Assembly (NCBI GenBank): GCA_022424805.1
Contig: JAKMGR010000680.1
Coordinates: forward strand, 1 to 6,615
Direction of reading: 5' to 3'
From: Verrucomicrobiales bacterium
Lineage (GTDB): Bacteria; Verrucomicrobiota; Verrucomicrobiia; Verrucomicrobiales; DEV007
DNA: 6,615 nucleotides
Both the position numbers and the translations under genes were made by a program. Position 1 is the first letter of the stretch; each line of letters starts with the position of its first letter. The notes under the pieces were generated by a model, which did no database searches, was not told the origin of the DNA, and saw only the letters and a program-made list of their open reading frames with translations. Positions 6,066-6,615 of the stretch are shown one piece after another.

Positions 6066-6482
6066 CTAGCCCTTCTCTTTACGGATCACCGTAATTTTGA
6101 CGCCAGAGCCCGCATACCCCTCCTTATGCTTGAGATGGATTACGCGAATATCGACGCCGGGTATTCTCGCGTTCTCGTATACGGCAAGGTAGACTTCGGC
6201 ATTTGAGGTTCTGCCTTCGTTGGCTGCGAGAATCATCTCCTCTCGGTTGAGCTTTCGCGTGCCCCATCCCGCTCCGAGGAACTTGCTTAGCGTGGGGGAA
6301 AGCTCCTTAGAGCCGAGAGCCGTCTTAAGGTGAAAGGTCTCATTACCGTCGATCTTCTCCCTCTTCTCCAGCTTCACATCCGGCATGCCTTTTGAGAAAT
6401 CAGGGACGGTCGGCTCCTGAGCAGAGAGCGGCAGGACTAGCAGAGCGATGGCGGCGAGAATCGTTCGGGTCTTCATATTCAT
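6066..6482 (-). CDS. Small Sec-exported protein of unknown function
   Basis: This 138-residue protein begins with a textbook Sec signal peptide: basic MNMKTR, hydrophobic core ILAAIALLVL, and a PLSA-QE cleavage site predicted after A21. There is no Cys at the cleavage site, so it is not a lipoprotein. The mature part of about 117 residues is charged, rich in Lys and Glu, and probably periplasmic or secreted. I recognise no domain. The C-terminal 60 residues look like a compact alpha/beta fold with strands at AEVYLAVYE, VDIRVIHLK and VKITVIRK. Two starts are possible, ATG at 6482 or at 6476; both keep the signal peptide and neither has a Shine-Dalgarno. It probably follows the partial gene at the right edge (47-nt gap) and precedes the four-TM protein gene on the same strand. 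Confidence 0.8.
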   Translation of the reverse strand: MNMKTRTILAAIALLVLPLSAQEPTVPDFSKGMPDVKLEKREKIDGNETFHLKTALGSKELSPTLSKFLGAGWGTRKLNREEMILAANEGRTSNAEVYLAVYENARIPGVDIRVIHLKHKEGYAGSGVKITVIRKEKG

Positions 6483-6529
6483 AATGAAACGCAGAAATGG
6501 GTTTTCTTAGAGATTTCTTGGCGAACGTC

Positions 6530-6615
6530 TCAGGTCAGCGGCGGGGGAGAAGCGGCAGCGGAATTCCCGTTCGCTGCACCTGTTTGTTCGACGATGTTCT
6601 GAGAGTAGGAAATGC
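6530..6615 (-). CDS. Probable C-terminal tail of a protein cut by the window edge
   Basis: On the minus strand one frame runs open from the window edge for 27 codons to a TGA at 6530-6532. It reads as an Ala/Asn/Pro-rich end (GNSAAASPPPLT) preceded by ISYSQNIVEQ, plausible as a flexible C-terminus. The other two frames on this strand are also open for a while but give Arg-rich, less protein-like sequence. It ends 47 nt before the exported-protein gene on the same strand, a normal operon spacing. Its identity cannot be judged from so short a piece. Confidence 0.4.
   Translation of the reverse strand, partial: ISYSQNIVEQTGAANGNSAAASPPPLT

Noticed and set aside
5835..6206. Plus-strand frame across the gap between the membrane and exported protein genes
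   Set aside because: It overlaps both minus-strand genes, and its translation shows no signal, motif or family likeness.
1..6615. tRNA, rRNA, riboswitch or prophage/IS genes
   Set aside because: I looked for cloverleaf-like T-loop sequence, rRNA signatures and transposase or integrase motifs and saw none. A covariance-model search would be needed to exclude small RNAs.

Overview
The window is bacterial chromosomal DNA of moderate GC content. It holds six complete protein genes and, probably, the last codons of a seventh at the right edge. The mix suggests a Gram-negative environmental bacterium: a sigma-54 activator, a soluble Hanks-type Ser/Thr kinase, an M24B aminopeptidase, an oversized enolase-superfamily enzyme and a small Sec-exported protein. 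None of the six starts has a recognisable Shine-Dalgarno sequence. A member of the PVC group, perhaps Verrucomicrobiota, is my best guess, but it rests on general impression and not on a marker gene.

Layout, left to right. (1) An enolase-superfamily enzyme (3-1403, minus). (2) An intergenic pocket (1404-1497) filled by a perfect 25-bp inverted repeat whose arms are each themselves hairpins, i.e. a REP/BIME-like or miniature palindromic element. (3) An Xaa-Pro aminopeptidase PepP (1498-2820, minus). (4) A short divergent promoter region of about 100 bp. (5) An NtrC-like sigma-54 activator (2922-4328, plus). (6) A small dyad at 4332-4350 between convergent genes. (7) A soluble Ser/Thr protein kinase (4377-5363, minus). 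(8) An AT-rich, dyad-rich intergenic region. (9) A four-TM membrane protein (5492-5944), a signal-peptide-bearing small protein (6066-6482) and a probable C-terminal tail (6530 to the edge), all on the minus strand and possibly co-transcribed.

The most interesting biology is the regulator/kinase pair. The regulator keeps a complete sigma-54 AAA+ engine (Walker A, GSFTGA, Walker B, arginine residues). Its receiver domain, however, has lost the usual phosphorylation chemistry: Glu replaces the phosphoacceptor Asp, one of the acidic pair is Asn, the switch Thr/Ser is Asn and the conserved Lys is Arg. It therefore probably does not answer to a histidine kinase in the ordinary way. Its immediate convergent neighbour is a Ser/Thr kinase, so control by that kinase is a testable but unproven idea. 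A near-consensus sigma-54 -24/-12 motif lies antisense inside the regulator gene. The other genes are metabolic or housekeeping and have no obvious functional link to this pair.
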